This document shows, in pieces, positions 8,148 through 16,996 of a stretch of DNA of 35,349 bases (its first letter is position 1; every line of letters starts with the position of its first letter). The translations under genes were made by a program, and so were the position numbers. The notes below the pieces were generated by a model. The model made no database searches. It was given only the letters and a program-made list of their open reading frames with translations, and had not been told where the DNA came from. The stretch is from Halodesulfovibrio sp. MK-HDV (GTDB lineage Bacteria > Desulfobacterota > Desulfovibrionia > Desulfovibrionales > Desulfovibrionaceae), in the NCBI RefSeq assembly GCF_009914765.1, contig NZ_WYDS01000025.1, forward strand, positions 21,807 through 57,155. Reading direction: 5' to 3'.

Positions 8148-9626
8148 ATGATCTTAGAATCAATATATTCCCTGATGGCACCTTTGCCATTGCTTGCTGT
8201 AGTTCTTGGAACTATTTCCGGCGTAATCATCGGCGGTATGCCGGGTCTGACAGCGACTATGGCAGTTGCGCTACTAATCCCTGTCACCTTTACCCTTGAT
8301 CCACTCATCGGTCTTGTTCTTATGGGTGGCGTCTACTGTGGTGCCATGTACGGCGGCTCTATTCCAGCAATTCTCCTGCGCACACCGGGCACTCCGGCAG
8401 CAGTTGCAACCGCACTGGAAGGCTACCCGATGACACAGCAAGGTCGTGCGGGCTTGGCGCTTAAAATTTCTGTTATTGCCAGTTGCGTCGGGGGGGTATT
8501 CTCAACAATCATTTTGTTAATTTTGGCTCCAATCCTTGCAACCTTTGCACTCTCTTTTGGACCGCCAGAATACTTCCTGCTTGCGATTCTCGGACTCGCG
8601 GGTCTTGTTTCCATGGCTGACGAAAAGACCGGCCTTATCAAGTCCCTTATCTCCGGTGTGATTGGTTTGATCATTGCTGTTGTCGGCACTGATCCTATCT
8701 CCGGAATGCTCCGCTACACAGCAGGACTGACAGACTTATACGACGGTGTCGCATTTATGCCGGTACTCATCGGCCTGTTCTCTATTTCGCAGATGCTTTC
8801 CCTGACCGGTAAAAGAAGTGTTGTAGATAACGCTGCACTCGTTACCGAGATCAAGCGTGAGCCTATGCCAAAAGGTATTTTCAAATACATCAGCATCGGT
8901 TCTCTTACCGGTACTCTTGTAGGAATTTTGCCTGGTGAAGGTGCAACAATTGCGGCGTTTCTTTCCTATAACATCGCAAGACGCCGTTCTAAAACTCCTG
9001 AGCTGTTCGGCAAGGGTAATCCAGAAGGTATTGCAGCTGCGGAAGCAGGCAACAATGGCTGCGTAGGCGGTTCGTTGATTCCTACTCTTACGCTTGGCAT
9101 TCCCGGCAACAGTGTTGCTGCGGCATTGCTTGGTGGCTTGCTGGTTCACGGTCTGATTCCGGGTCCAGAGCTATTCACCACCTACGGGTCAATGACCTAT
9201 GCATTCATCTTCTCTCTGTTCATTGCCAACATCGTATTTTTGATTCTGGGACTGTACATGGCACCGTACTTTGCAAGAATCGCACTCACCCCAACTGAGC
9301 TGCTGATTCCTGTTGTTTGCCTGTTTTCAGTTCTTGGTTCTTACTCAATGAACAACAGTGTGCTTGATGTCTTCCTCTGTCTGCTTTTCGGCCTTGGAGC
9401 TGTTCTTCTGCACAAAACAGGCTTCTCCCTTGGCGCACTTATCCTCGGACTTATTCTTGGACCAATTGCCGAAACAGGCTTTGCACAGGCGCTTATTATG
9501 AGCAGAGGTAGCGCAGCTATCTTCTTTAAAAGCCCGCAAGCAATTGTACTGTGGTTCATCATCTTCCTGCTGTTAGTGCCACCACTCATCAATATTCTCA
9601 AAAAGCATCGTACAAAGTCAGTGTAA
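8148..9626 (+). CDS. tctA: TTT-family large permease subunit TctA
   Basis: This is the 492-residue translocation subunit of the tripartite tricarboxylate transporter, with about 11-12 hydrophobic segments. The glycine/proline-rich TctA signatures are present: GGMPGLTATMAVALL near the N-terminus, GGSIPAILLRTPGTPAAVAT at about 60-80, and the repeated motif GILPGEGATIAAFLSY near residue 260. It also has TLGIPGNSVAAALLGGL. An AAGGA ribosome-binding site lies 8 nt before the ATG. The protein acts in the inner membrane with TctB and the periplasmic receptor TctC, driven by an ion gradient in known members. A palindromic terminator 100 bp downstream closes the operon. Confidence 0.92.
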   Translation: MILESIYSLMAPLPLLAVVLGTISGVIIGGMPGLTATMAVALLIPVTFTLDPLIGLVLMGGVYCGAMYGGSIPAILLRTPGTPAAVATALEGYPMTQQGRAGLALKISVIASCVGGVFSTIILLILAPILATFALSFGPPEYFLLAILGLAGLVSMADEKTGLIKSLISGVIGLIIAVVGTDPISGMLRYTAGLTDLYDGVAFMPVLIGLFSISQMLSLTGKRSVVDNAALVTEIKREPMPKGIFKYISIGSLTGTLVGILPGEGATIAAFLSYNIARRRSKTPELFGKGNPEGIAAAEAGNNGCVGGSLIPTLTLGIPGNSVAAALLGGLLVHGLIPGPELFTTYGSMTYAFIFSLFIANIVFLILGLYMAPYFARIALTPTELLIPVVCLFSVLGSYSMNNSVLDVFLCLLFGLGAVLLHKTGFSLGALILGLILGPIAETGFAQALIMSRGSAAIFFKSPQAIVLWFIIFLLLVPPLINILKKHRTKSV

Positions 9627-9725
9627 AACGCCACACACTAGTCTTATCAAGTGATTTCACTTTGTCGTTCTCCCTACCTATTCTACGACAAAGCTAGATC
9701 GCCTAGAGTGACACACTATGACTTT

Positions 9726-9757
9726 CCCCCTGCATCAATTGATGCAGGGGGTTTTTA
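9726..9757 (+). terminator. perfect-palindrome terminator after tctCBA
   Basis: A perfect 26-bp palindrome (9726-9751, arm CCCCCTGCATCAA) is followed by TTTTTAT. It is a strong rho-independent terminator for the tct operon. There is no matching T tract on the other strand, so it acts mainly on plus-strand transcription. Confidence 0.85.
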
Positions 9758-9889
9758 TCTTTATAATTTGGGATTACTTTCAAGAAATAACATGCGTTCC
9801 AAAACAATAATTTGGAAGTTACATGCGGATATTACAACGCATTTTACTCACACATAAGTTCAAAATTTTCATAGCAGACCCAATTGCTC

Positions 9890-11527
9890 TTAAGGCTTCG
9901 AGCCAAACATTCTCTTATCCACTTCTTCCTTAAGCCTAATACCTGACGGAGTGGTGCACAAACCGCCCTTACCGGTACAGCACAACGTATCCGGCAATGC
10001 ATTTCCCACTTCCCACATAGCGCAGATAACTTCATCAAGAGGTAATGTTCCGCGGAATCCGTACATCGCAATGTTAGCGGCAGTTACAGCGTTGCTGACT
10101 GCAGCGACGTTACGACCGATGCAAGGAACTTCCACCTGCTCTGCCACAGGATCACAAATGAGTCCCAATGAATTCTGCATAGCCAGTGCCGCAGCATTAC
10201 AAGCTGCTTCTGTTGATCCGCCAGCCATTTCAACCATTGCCGCTGCGGCCATACTGGCTGCGGAACCACATTCTGCCTGACAGCCACATACTTCTGCTGC
10301 AAATGTTGCCTGCTCATTAATAAACACGCCGATAAGTCCGGCAACAAGCATTGCCTTTGCTGCTGTTTCCACTCTAGAATCTTGCGGCACCTCAAGCTGA
10401 TCAAGCATACTGAACACCGCCGCAGGCAGCACACCACAAGAACCAGCAGTCGGCGCAGCCACTACACAGCCCATCGCCGCATTAAGCTCCATCACAGCCA
10501 CGGACATCACGGTGGCCATGTCCAGCATACCGGTTGGAATAAATTTGCCATTCATCACAGCATCGCGAAGTTTGCTTGCAGAAGGGCTCAGGAAACCCTT
10601 CATTGTAAAGTCACCAGCCAGACCAATTGCAACCGCTTCTTCCATCACTCGAATTATTCGTTCCATCATTTCTAACACTTCAGAGACACTCACCCCTCCG
10701 CGGGCTGCCTCATACAACGCAGCAGCTTTCCATAGCGGTGCATCATGTTCTGCACACCAATCCAGCATTGCCGCAGCGCGGGTGAACGGCACCTCGCAGT
10801 CAGCAGATGCAAGCACAGGCATTACCGGAGTAATGTTACGAACACTGGCATCACTAAAACGGAGCTTTATTGTATCCAACAGATTCTGTGGAACCTGTTG
10901 TCGTGTGTGAATAACAATAACGCCTCGCCATGTATCATCAGCTTTGCCGTTTTCGCTTATACTATTACCATGCGCGACAACATTCGCCTCACGTAACAAC
11001 GACTCCACGTCATCACACACACTCTTCATAGAAGAAGCACTGCTGCCTGACTGTAAAATTACAAGTTCGTAGTAGTCGCCAGCCAAAGAAACTGGACATT
11101 CATTTATCTCATTCAGCTCAATGCACCCTCCACCGATTGACAGACCGCTTACAGAAACAGTTCCGCCATTCTCATCCATCAATTCCAACAAGACAGTGTT
11201 AGGGTGATCGGCTTCAAAATCTTTTACCTCAACGACCAGTTCAATTCCCTTTGCCTTGATAAGAGAAAGCGCATCAGACAAGCGCGGGTCTTGCGGGAGC
11301 ATCCCCAACAAACCTGCGGCCAAACCCTGATCAGACTTTTGCCCCTTATATGTCATGGCAAAGGAACCATTCGTTTCAAACATCACTTTCACACATGAGA
11401 GCCTGCCGCCGCACAATTGCCCTGCAAGGTAGCCGATACGGGCAGGGCCGGCTGTATGAGAACTGGATGGCCCGACCATAACAGGACCAATTACGTCATT
11501 AAAAATGCTTGATGGTAATTTTTTCAT
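9890..11527 (-). CDS. sdaA: Fe-S-dependent L-serine dehydratase, fused beta-alpha form
   Basis: This enzyme deaminates L-serine to pyruvate and ammonia in the cytoplasm using a [4Fe-4S] cluster. The 545-residue chain starts with the beta-chain signature VIGPVMVGPSSSHTAGPARI (12-31). An ACT-like linker region follows, then the alpha-chain domain from about 265, with PTAGSCGVLPAA at 360-370. Candidate cluster cysteines are C416, C458 and C469. Their spacing (42 and 11 residues) equals that remembered for the Legionella enzyme, and TGKGGLC near the C-terminus (C524) supplies the tail Cys. At 545 residues it is longer than the common 450-residue single-chain SdaA. The order beta then alpha resembles a fusion of the clostridial two-subunit type. 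AAGGAAG precedes the ATG. The gene is monocistronic, and no serine transporter is recognisable beside it. Confidence 0.88.
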   Translation of the reverse strand: MKKLPSSIFNDVIGPVMVGPSSSHTAGPARIGYLAGQLCGGRLSCVKVMFETNGSFAMTYKGQKSDQGLAAGLLGMLPQDPRLSDALSLIKAKGIELVVEVKDFEADHPNTVLLELMDENGGTVSVSGLSIGGGCIELNEINECPVSLAGDYYELVILQSGSSASSMKSVCDDVESLLREANVVAHGNSISENGKADDTWRGVIVIHTRQQVPQNLLDTIKLRFSDASVRNITPVMPVLASADCEVPFTRAAAMLDWCAEHDAPLWKAAALYEAARGGVSVSEVLEMMERIIRVMEEAVAIGLAGDFTMKGFLSPSASKLRDAVMNGKFIPTGMLDMATVMSVAVMELNAAMGCVVAAPTAGSCGVLPAAVFSMLDQLEVPQDSRVETAAKAMLVAGLIGVFINEQATFAAEVCGCQAECGSAASMAAAAMVEMAGGSTEAACNAAALAMQNSLGLICDPVAEQVEVPCIGRNVAAVSNAVTAANIAMYGFRGTLPLDEVICAMWEVGNALPDTLCCTGKGGLCTTPSGIRLKEEVDKRMFGSKP

Positions 11528-11734
11528 ATCGCTTCCTTATATTGCGTCAGCATCTCCATACTAACTTCCCAGAACCAGTTGAACAGACACCGCACAGTAG
11601 ATGATGGGCAAAATCGTCCCATTTTAATAGCAATATATTACTCTTCCATTCACTAATTCCTCTTCCTAATTTGGCAAAGAGAGAATAATAACACTCAATC
11701 AGTGAATATTAACATACTCGAAAAGGAATCCCTT

Positions 11735-12574
11735 ATGCGCAAACTCTTTATCATCGCCCTGTTACTGTTCGCCCTTCCGCTCACAGCAACAGCAAATGAT
11801 TGCAAAGCCACATACGGCAATGGCAACACTGTCTTCACGCTTGCAACAGGAAGTCCCGGCGAATTGGGTCTTCTTGAAGCATTAGCTGACAAGTTTAACA
11901 GCACAAACGACACCACTATGTGTTGGAAAAAAGCTGGATCAGGAAAATCCTTAAAGCTTCTTAAGGCAGGAAAAGTAGACATCGTCATGGTTCATGCTCC
12001 GGCTGCTGAGAAAAAAGCTGTTGCTGATGGCTGGGCTGGAATGCGTACCCTCATTGGTTCAAACGAATTTTACGTGGTTGGGCCAGTTGCTGACCCTGCA
12101 AACATCGCAAAGGCTCAATCCGTAGCTGAAGCGTACGGTAACATTGCCAAAGCAGGTGCACTGTTCTACTCACGTGGCGATAATTCAGGCACGCACAAAA
12201 AAGAACTCAGAATCTGGAAAAAAGCCAACATCGCTCCGAAAGGAAAATGGTACCAGACTACCCATGAATTCATGCAGGCTACTTTGCTTAAAGCTGACCG
12301 TAACAAAGGTTACTTTATGACTGACTCTTCCACATGGGTTGCCACAAAAAAGGATATCAAAAACCTTAAAGTACTCTTCAAGGGCGATCCTATGTTGATC
12401 AACACATATCACGCTCTGCTTTCACCTACAGGCCCACAGGCAAAAGTTACAAAGAAATTTATCGAATTGCTCAAAGGCGAGGAAGGCCAGAACTTACTCA
12501 GAACCTTCGGTAAAGCTGAACACGGTGAAGCCATGTACAACGATGCAGCCTACGCATCTCAGTACGATCATTAA
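11735..12574 (+). CDS. TupA-like periplasmic oxyanion (tungstate)-binding protein, orphan
   Basis: The ATG at 11735 is chosen over an upstream GTG at 11702 because AAGGA lies 7 nt before it and it starts a clean signal peptide (MRKLFIIALLLFALPLTATA). The mature 260-residue protein has the TupA/phosphate-binding-type pattern: LATGSPGELGLLEALADKF, AGKVDIVMVHAPAAEKKAV, FYVVGPVADPANI and YSRGDNSGTHKKELRIWKKA. In TupA the VHAP and SRGDxSGTHKKE segments line the oxyanion site. No TupB permease or TupC ATPase gene is adjacent, so it would need transporter subunits encoded elsewhere. Tungsten uptake would suit an anaerobe with W-dependent dehydrogenases, but ligand identity is inferred from family only. 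A strong terminator follows. Confidence 0.75.
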   Translation: MRKLFIIALLLFALPLTATANDCKATYGNGNTVFTLATGSPGELGLLEALADKFNSTNDTTMCWKKAGSGKSLKLLKAGKVDIVMVHAPAAEKKAVADGWAGMRTLIGSNEFYVVGPVADPANIAKAQSVAEAYGNIAKAGALFYSRGDNSGTHKKELRIWKKANIAPKGKWYQTTHEFMQATLLKADRNKGYFMTDSSTWVATKKDIKNLKVLFKGDPMLINTYHALLSPTGPQAKVTKKFIELLKGEEGQNLLRTFGKAEHGEAMYNDAAYASQYDH

Positions 12575-12640
12575 GAGTACATTTTGTAGCACACAGATTA
12601 TTTCAATATTCCGTATTACTTAGCGGAGTACCCGATCATA

Positions 12641-12677
12641 AAAAGCAGTTATGGACATCATCCATAACTGCTTTTTT
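12641..12677 (+). terminator. terminator after the TupA-like gene
   Basis: A perfect 15-bp stem (12641-12655 with 12661-12675) with a 5-nt loop CATCA is flanked by A-rich sequence on the left and six T on the right. It is a strong intrinsic terminator for the gene ending at 12574 and could work in both directions. The rest of the gap to 12885 holds no convincing gene. Confidence 0.88.
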
Positions 12678-12885
12678 ATTGAGGTGTCGCACTTAGTTAT
12701 TACACCCATCTGACCATGCCGCAACGTACCCTGATCCTTCATCACGACTCAGCAAACAAGCACAAATCACACGCTCATGATCACCGTTACAACAAATCGT
12801 AGGCTTTCCGCTTGACCCGTCTACCGGTGTAGGCCTGATAACTATCTTTGCCGTGTGGCATCGTTCAACATCAGGAGTTCCAGCA

Positions 12886-13512
12886 TTGAAGAAACAATTA
12901 CCTACATTGTTTTTCACTGTCGTTATACTGGCTGCCGTTACGCTGACAGCACTGACAGCACTGACAGCAAGTGCCAGCAGCGCTCAGCCACCCTATCAGC
13001 TTGGGCATCGCGAGATCACCTCACAAATTAAAGAGCTACAAAAAAGACAGGAAGACACCATGCAGTCTGTAACCTACACCAAAAATTTTACAATGAACCA
13101 ACCGGCGGATGTCCTTTTTCCACTATTTAGTGCGGAAGGCGAAACATTGTGGGTTCCCGATTGGAAATATGAAAACGTTATGGGATCTACAGAATTACAT
13201 GAAGATTATGTTTTCCTGACTCAAACCCATGACCATGCTTCCACAAAAGCTATCTGGCTTGTAAAAAGACATGATCCAGAAACATATTTTATTCAGTTTT
13301 ACAAAGTGGAGCCGAACGACAAGGTAGGCATTGTGACTGTAAAATGCACTCCTGTAGACGCTACGAATACTGAAGTTCAGGTTAGCTACCAATACATCGG
13401 CATTGATGAAAAAGGTAACAAATTCATCAGTACCTTCACTGCGGAAGATTACTCAAAGTACATTGATGAATGGGAAACACTCCTTATCAAATATTTCGCA
13501 TCTCAGTCCTAA
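12886..13512 (+). CDS. secreted SRPBCC-like (START/polyketide-cyclase fold) protein
   Basis: I chose the TTG at 12886 because AGGAG (12873-12877) sits 8 nt upstream. It begins a signal-peptide-like N-terminus (MKKQLPTLFFTVVILAAVTL) ending near ASASSA; the frame is open further to 12853. The signal region contains an imperfect repeat LTALTAL from the DNA repeat CTGACAGCA. The mature part (about 170 residues) has the SRPBCC-type pattern PADVLFPLFSAEGETLWVPD, then TKAIWLVKRHDP, VTVKCTPVDATNTEVQVSYQ and a C-terminal helix YIDEWETLLIKYF. These proteins form a deep hydrophobic cavity. The ligand is unknown. A periplasmic location is inferred from the leader and would be unusual for the fold. It is followed by a long inverted repeat (13521-13575). 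Confidence 0.6.
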   Translation: MKKQLPTLFFTVVILAAVTLTALTALTASASSAQPPYQLGHREITSQIKELQKRQEDTMQSVTYTKNFTMNQPADVLFPLFSAEGETLWVPDWKYENVMGSTELHEDYVFLTQTHDHASTKAIWLVKRHDPETYFIQFYKVEPNDKVGIVTVKCTPVDATNTEVQVSYQYIGIDEKGNKFISTFTAEDYSKYIDEWETLLIKYFASQS

Positions 13513-13520
13513 CGAATAAT

Positions 13521-13575
13521 TTGGTGACCGCGACAATCCGGTAATGGGTCAGTGCAAGTCGATGGCGGTCACCAA
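13521..13575 (+). repeat. 11-bp inverted repeat with 33-nt loop, structured 3' element
   Basis: TTGGTGACCGC (13521-13531) and GCGGTCACCAA (13565-13575) are perfectly complementary, so an RNA here would fold into a stable stem with a 33-nt loop. It begins 8 nt after the stop of the SRPBCC-like gene. No T tract follows, so it is not a standard terminator. It could be a 3' stabilising structure, a small RNA or an operator for the downstream MerR gene. Confidence 0.5.
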
Positions 13576-13656
13576 GTATAACAGATAGAATAAAAAGCCT
13601 TTTTGCTGCCCAATGTGAATCTGCAATATAAATACTTACGATGACAGGATAGTACG

Positions 13657-14184
13657 ATGCTCACAGTTTCCCAACTGGCTAAAAAATTTGGTATATCACG
13701 AACCACTATTCTCTATTATGAACGAGCGGGTTTACTTCTGCCGACAAAACGCTCTTCAAATAATTATCGCTGGTATGGTGAAAAAGAAATTTCAAAACTG
13801 GAAACGATCATAGCGTACCGGTCATTTGGATTACCTGTCGCGCAATTATCTGAACTCTTAGATCGAGAAGATGAAGCAACACAGGAGCAAATCCTATGCA
13901 ACCAATTCAAGGCTCTTGAAACAGAGATACAGCAACTCAGATTGCAGCAAAAAGCCATCATGACCCTTCTTAAGCATCCTGACTTGTTAGAAAACCAGAT
14001 GGTTACCAAAAAACGTTGGAGCAGCATTATGAAGGCTGCAGGCTTGAGCGATCAAGACATGCACAACTGGCATCAGCAGTTTGAAAAAATGGAACCTGAG
14101 GCACATCAGCAATTTTTAGAATCCCTCAATATTTCACCAGATGAAATAAAGAAGATACGCAGTTCCACCAAAAAAAAATCGTAA
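13657..14184 (+). CDS. MerR-family transcriptional regulator
   Basis: This is a 175-residue DNA-binding regulator. Residues 1-70 form the MerR winged helix: MLTVSQLAKKFGISRTTILY, then YERAGLLLP and SNNYRWYGEKEISKLETI. A coiled-coil dimer helix follows at about 80-115, with a C-terminal effector region of about 60 residues rich in charged helices (HNWHQQFEKMEPEAHQQFLE). There is no Cys cluster of the metal-sensing type, so it probably senses an organic ligand or partner. AGGA lies 10 nt before the ATG. It is upstream of and on the same strand as the CutC-like gene but separated from it by a strong terminator. Regulation of that gene is plausible by position, not shown. Confidence 0.85.
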   Translation: MLTVSQLAKKFGISRTTILYYERAGLLLPTKRSSNNYRWYGEKEISKLETIIAYRSFGLPVAQLSELLDREDEATQEQILCNQFKALETEIQQLRLQQKAIMTLLKHPDLLENQMVTKKRWSSIMKAAGLSDQDMHNWHQQFEKMEPEAHQQFLESLNISPDEIKKIRSSTKKKS

Positions 14185-14220
14185 TTCAAAACCTAGCATT
14201 ACTATTTGTAAAACATACGA

Positions 14221-14259
14221 ACGCCGCACAACAATTACACATTATTGTGCGGCGTTTTT
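14221..14259 (+). terminator. terminator after the MerR gene
   Basis: A perfect 11-bp stem ACGCCGCACAA (14221-14231) with TTGTGCGGCGT (14245-14255), a 13-nt loop and a trailing TTTTTA form an intrinsic terminator. It separates the MerR gene from the CutC-like gene, which therefore needs its own promoter. Confidence 0.88.
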
Positions 14260-14288
14260 AATTGCTACCTGACACTTATGTAAACTCT

Positions 14289-14333
14289 GCCCCTGCGGGA
14301 GGGGCTTCACAAAAAAAACCTATTCGCTATAGT
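14289..14333 (+). promoter_or_regulatory. candidate sigma-70 promoter with abutting hairpin, CutC-like gene
   Basis: A -35 TTCACA (14306-14311) and a -10 TATAGT (14328-14333) are separated by 16 nt. Immediately upstream is a GC-rich inverted repeat, GCCCCT/AGGGGC with loop GCGGG (14289-14305), which directly abuts the -35 and could be an operator. TGTAAAC (14279-14285) precedes it and recurs in the promoter region at 21061. No GG-N10-GC sigma-54 site is visible here. Confidence 0.4.
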
Positions 14334-14449
14334 GCAACCTCAGAATATAACAGACTCAATCCAACGCTCAAAATTATTGCGTTCGCACAATGAAACCTTC
14401 AGGCGCAACAGACTGTAATCAAGCACTAGCAAACCAAAGGAATCTTTTT

Positions 14450-16894
14450 ATGACCTGCACAACATCTCGCGAGAACAACAACCTTACGGACAACTCCAGC
14501 AGCGCATCGCAGCTACCTATACGCATTCAGCGTCTTAAAGATGCTTACCTGAAGGTGAAGCCAAGTATCACCATAGGACGCGCTCTGGCGTACACTGAGG
14601 TCACAAAAGAACATCCTAACCTGCCAATCAATGTGCGTCGTGCCAAAGGTTTTAAAAGAGCCTGCGAAACTGCACCGTTGAGAATTCAAAACGGTGAGCT
14701 GATTGTAGGACACCCTTGTGGTAAACCTCGTGCCGGTTCATTCTCCCCTGATACAGCATGGAAATGGCTTCGGGACGAGCTGGACACCATAGGAACCCGT
14801 GCTCAAGATCCGTACGAGATTAGTGAAGAAGATAAAAAGATAATGCGCGAGGAGCTATTTCCTTTTTGGGAAGGCCGGTCTCTTGATGAAGCATGTGAGG
14901 ATGCTTTTCGAGAAAAGGGATTATGGGAATTCTCTGCCGAAGCCTGTGTAAGCGACTTGACCTACCATCATACTAGTGGAGGTGGAGACACAAGCCCTGG
15001 GTATGACATCATTTTGTTTACCAAGGGAATTAACGGCGTAAGAGCTGAAGCGGAAATGCATCTAGCCCAATTACCAAAAGAGGCTGATGCAACCGAAGAC
15101 GACACAAAGAAAATACATCACTACCAAGCAGCGCTCGAAATCTGTGATGGAATCCTTAGTTATGCAAATCGTCTTTCTGCTTATGCACTGCAATTAGCAC
15201 AGGAAGAACAAGACCCTACCCGCAAGGCAGAACTTGAAAAAATAGCCGAAGTTAATGCCACTGTTCCCGCCAATCCACCCAAAAATTTTCATGAAGCTCT
15301 GCAAGCCATCTGGACTATCCAGTCACTCTTCTTGCTGGAAGAAAACCAGTGTAGCACTTCTCTTGGTCGCTTTGACCAATACGTCTATCCATGTTTTGCA
15401 GCCGATATAGATTCTGGTCGAGTAACAGAGGCAGATGCCTTCGAATTAATGAGTTGCTTCATCCTCAAATGCTCTGAAATGATCTGGTATACTCCAGGAG
15501 CAACAGCTCAATATTTCGCAGGCTATATGCCATTCATCAACCTTTGTGTTGGCGGAACTAAACGACAAGGCGGCGACGGAACCAACGCCCTGACATACCT
15601 TGTCATGGATGCTGTTAGCAAAGTAGGAGTGTACCAGCCTTCTCTTGCCTGCCGAATCCACAATCAGTCTCCGCAAAAATATCTGCAAAAAATTGTTGAA
15701 GTTATTAAAGCTGGTAGTGGAATGCCTGCCTGTCATTTCGACGATGCGCACATAAAGATGATGCTCCGAAAAGGGTTCGATTATGAAGATGCCCGCGACT
15801 ACTCCCTCATGGGTTGTGTTGAGCCACAAAAATCCGGACGGATCCACCAATGGACAGCAGGCGGTTTTACGCAGTGGCCTGTCGCTATTGAATTTGTTTT
15901 CAATCACGGTGTGCTGGAATCTTACGGTAGCAAGGTAGGGCTGGATACCGACGACATTTCGCAGTTTAAGACCTATGAAGATTTTGATGCCGCAGTCAAA
16001 AAGCAGATCGCTCATATTTTAGACCTAACAGCGCAAGGCACGGTTATTAACCAAGAGCTTGTCCGCGACACAATGCCTACGCCGTACATGTCATTATTTG
16101 TTGATGGCTGCATGCAAAACGGCAAAGACGTTACTGCCGGTGGCGCTGTTATGTACGGTGGCCCGGGTACAATATTTGCCGGACTGGGTACCTACGTTGA
16201 CAGTATGGCAGCAATTAAAAAGCTTGTTTTTGATGAAAAGAAATACACTCTTACAGAACTGAAACAAGCGCTTAATGCAAACTGGAAAGGGTATGAACAG
16301 GTACAGGTTGATTGTCTTAACGCCCCCAAATACGGGAACGATGATGATTACGCCGACATGATTGCAACAGACCTCATCGACTTCACAGAAAAAACAAGCA
16401 ATCAGCACAAAACATTATATGCTCATTTAATTCACGGCACGTTGTCTCAGTCATTCAACACTCCACTTGGGGAAATGATTGCAGCTACTCCTAACGGACG
16501 CATCTCAAATGCTCCGTTATCAGACGGCATGAGCCCTTCCCAAGGCGCAGATAAGAATGGTCCTACATCGATCATCAATTCTGTGGGCAAACTCAACGTA
16601 GAATCCATGAGCCTCGGAATGTCACACAACTTTAAGCTGCTGAAAGGAACCCTAGAATCACCTGAAGAGAAAGCTGGCTTAGTTGCGTTGCTGCAAACGG
16701 CATCAATGTTAGGCAACGCGCAAATGCAATTTAACTACCTTGATAACGAAGCCCTCATCCAAGCGCAAAAAACTCCTGAAGAGTACCGAGATCTCATTGT
16801 CCGCGTGGCTGGATACAGTGCTTTCTTTGTAGAACTATGCAAAGAAGTACAGGACGAAATTATTAGCCGTACTATGCTAGGCTACAATAATTAA
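14450..16894 (+). CDS. cutC: glycyl radical enzyme, choline trimethylamine-lyase (CutC) family
   Basis: I prefer the ATG at 14450 (AAAGGA 7-8 nt upstream; 814 residues). An ATG at 14390 would give 834; numbering below uses the longer form. The chain has the PFL-like barrel, with the thiyl Cys and catalytic Glu in [11 protein letters not shown] (C476, E478) and the glycyl-radical motif RVAGYSAFF (G808). Against remembered Desulfovibrio alaskensis CutC numbering, F395, C489, E491, T502 and G821 all fall at a constant offset of 13 (F382, C476, E478, T489, G808). Y208 and D216 correspond to Y192 and D200 after a 3-residue indel. Y506 corresponds to F493, a change in the choline pocket. CutC cleaves choline to trimethylamine and acetaldehyde. 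No shell proteins, acetaldehyde dehydrogenase or dedicated activase follow. It is convergent with the activase at 16997-17962. A related quaternary amine is an alternative substrate. Confidence 0.75.
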   Translation: MTCTTSRENNNLTDNSSSASQLPIRIQRLKDAYLKVKPSITIGRALAYTEVTKEHPNLPINVRRAKGFKRACETAPLRIQNGELIVGHPCGKPRAGSFSPDTAWKWLRDELDTIGTRAQDPYEISEEDKKIMREELFPFWEGRSLDEACEDAFREKGLWEFSAEACVSDLTYHHTSGGGDTSPGYDIILFTKGINGVRAEAEMHLAQLPKEADATEDDTKKIHHYQAALEICDGILSYANRLSAYALQLAQEEQDPTRKAELEKIAEVNATVPANPPKNFHEALQAIWTIQSLFLLEENQCSTSLGRFDQYVYPCFAADIDSGRVTEADAFELMSCFILKCSEMIWYTPGATAQYFAGYMPFINLCVGGTKRQGGDGTNALTYLVMDAVSKVGVYQPSLACRIHNQSPQKYLQKIVEVIKAGSGMPACHFDDAHIKMMLRKGFDYEDARDYSLMGCVEPQKSGRIHQWTAGGFTQWPVAIEFVFNHGVLESYGSKVGLDTDDISQFKTYEDFDAAVKKQIAHILDLTAQGTVINQELVRDTMPTPYMSLFVDGCMQNGKDVTAGGAVMYGGPGTIFAGLGTYVDSMAAIKKLVFDEKKYTLTELKQALNANWKGYEQVQVDCLNAPKYGNDDDYADMIATDLIDFTEKTSNQHKTLYAHLIHGTLSQSFNTPLGEMIAATPNGRISNAPLSDGMSPSQGADKNGPTSIINSVGKLNVESMSLGMSHNFKLLKGTLESPEEKAGLVALLQTASMLGNAQMQFNYLDNEALIQAQKTPEEYRDLIVRVAGYSAFFVELCKEVQDEIISRTMLGYNN

Positions 16895-16920
16895 TCAGCA
16901 CCTAACGATAAAATCATAAT

Positions 16921-16950
16921 AAAAAAGGCATCAATGTTGATGCCTTTTTT
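16921..16950. terminator. bidirectional terminator between convergent GRE transcripts
   Basis: A perfect 30-bp palindromic sequence has arm AAAAAAGGCATCAA (16921-16934). The A tract on one side and the T tract on the other make it a terminator in both directions. It ends the CutC-like gene on the plus strand and the activase operon on the minus strand. Confidence 0.88.
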
Positions 16951-16996
16951 ATTACAATCGAAGCAAAAGAGTACTTCACCGTCATTAACAGTAGAT

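Noticed and set aside
12693-12917. Minus-strand open frame of 74 codons overlapping the SRPBCC-like gene start
   Set aside because: It overlaps a better-supported gene start, has no clear ribosome-binding site and shows no recognisable domain, though its C-terminal half is not obviously random.
14450-16894. Assignment as isethionate or sulfopropanediol lyase
   Set aside because: The Cys-to-Gly spacing (332) and the QWT, Y192 and D200 positions fit CutC. The Arg/Gln sulfonate-binding pair expected near residues 197-201 is absent (GGGDT).
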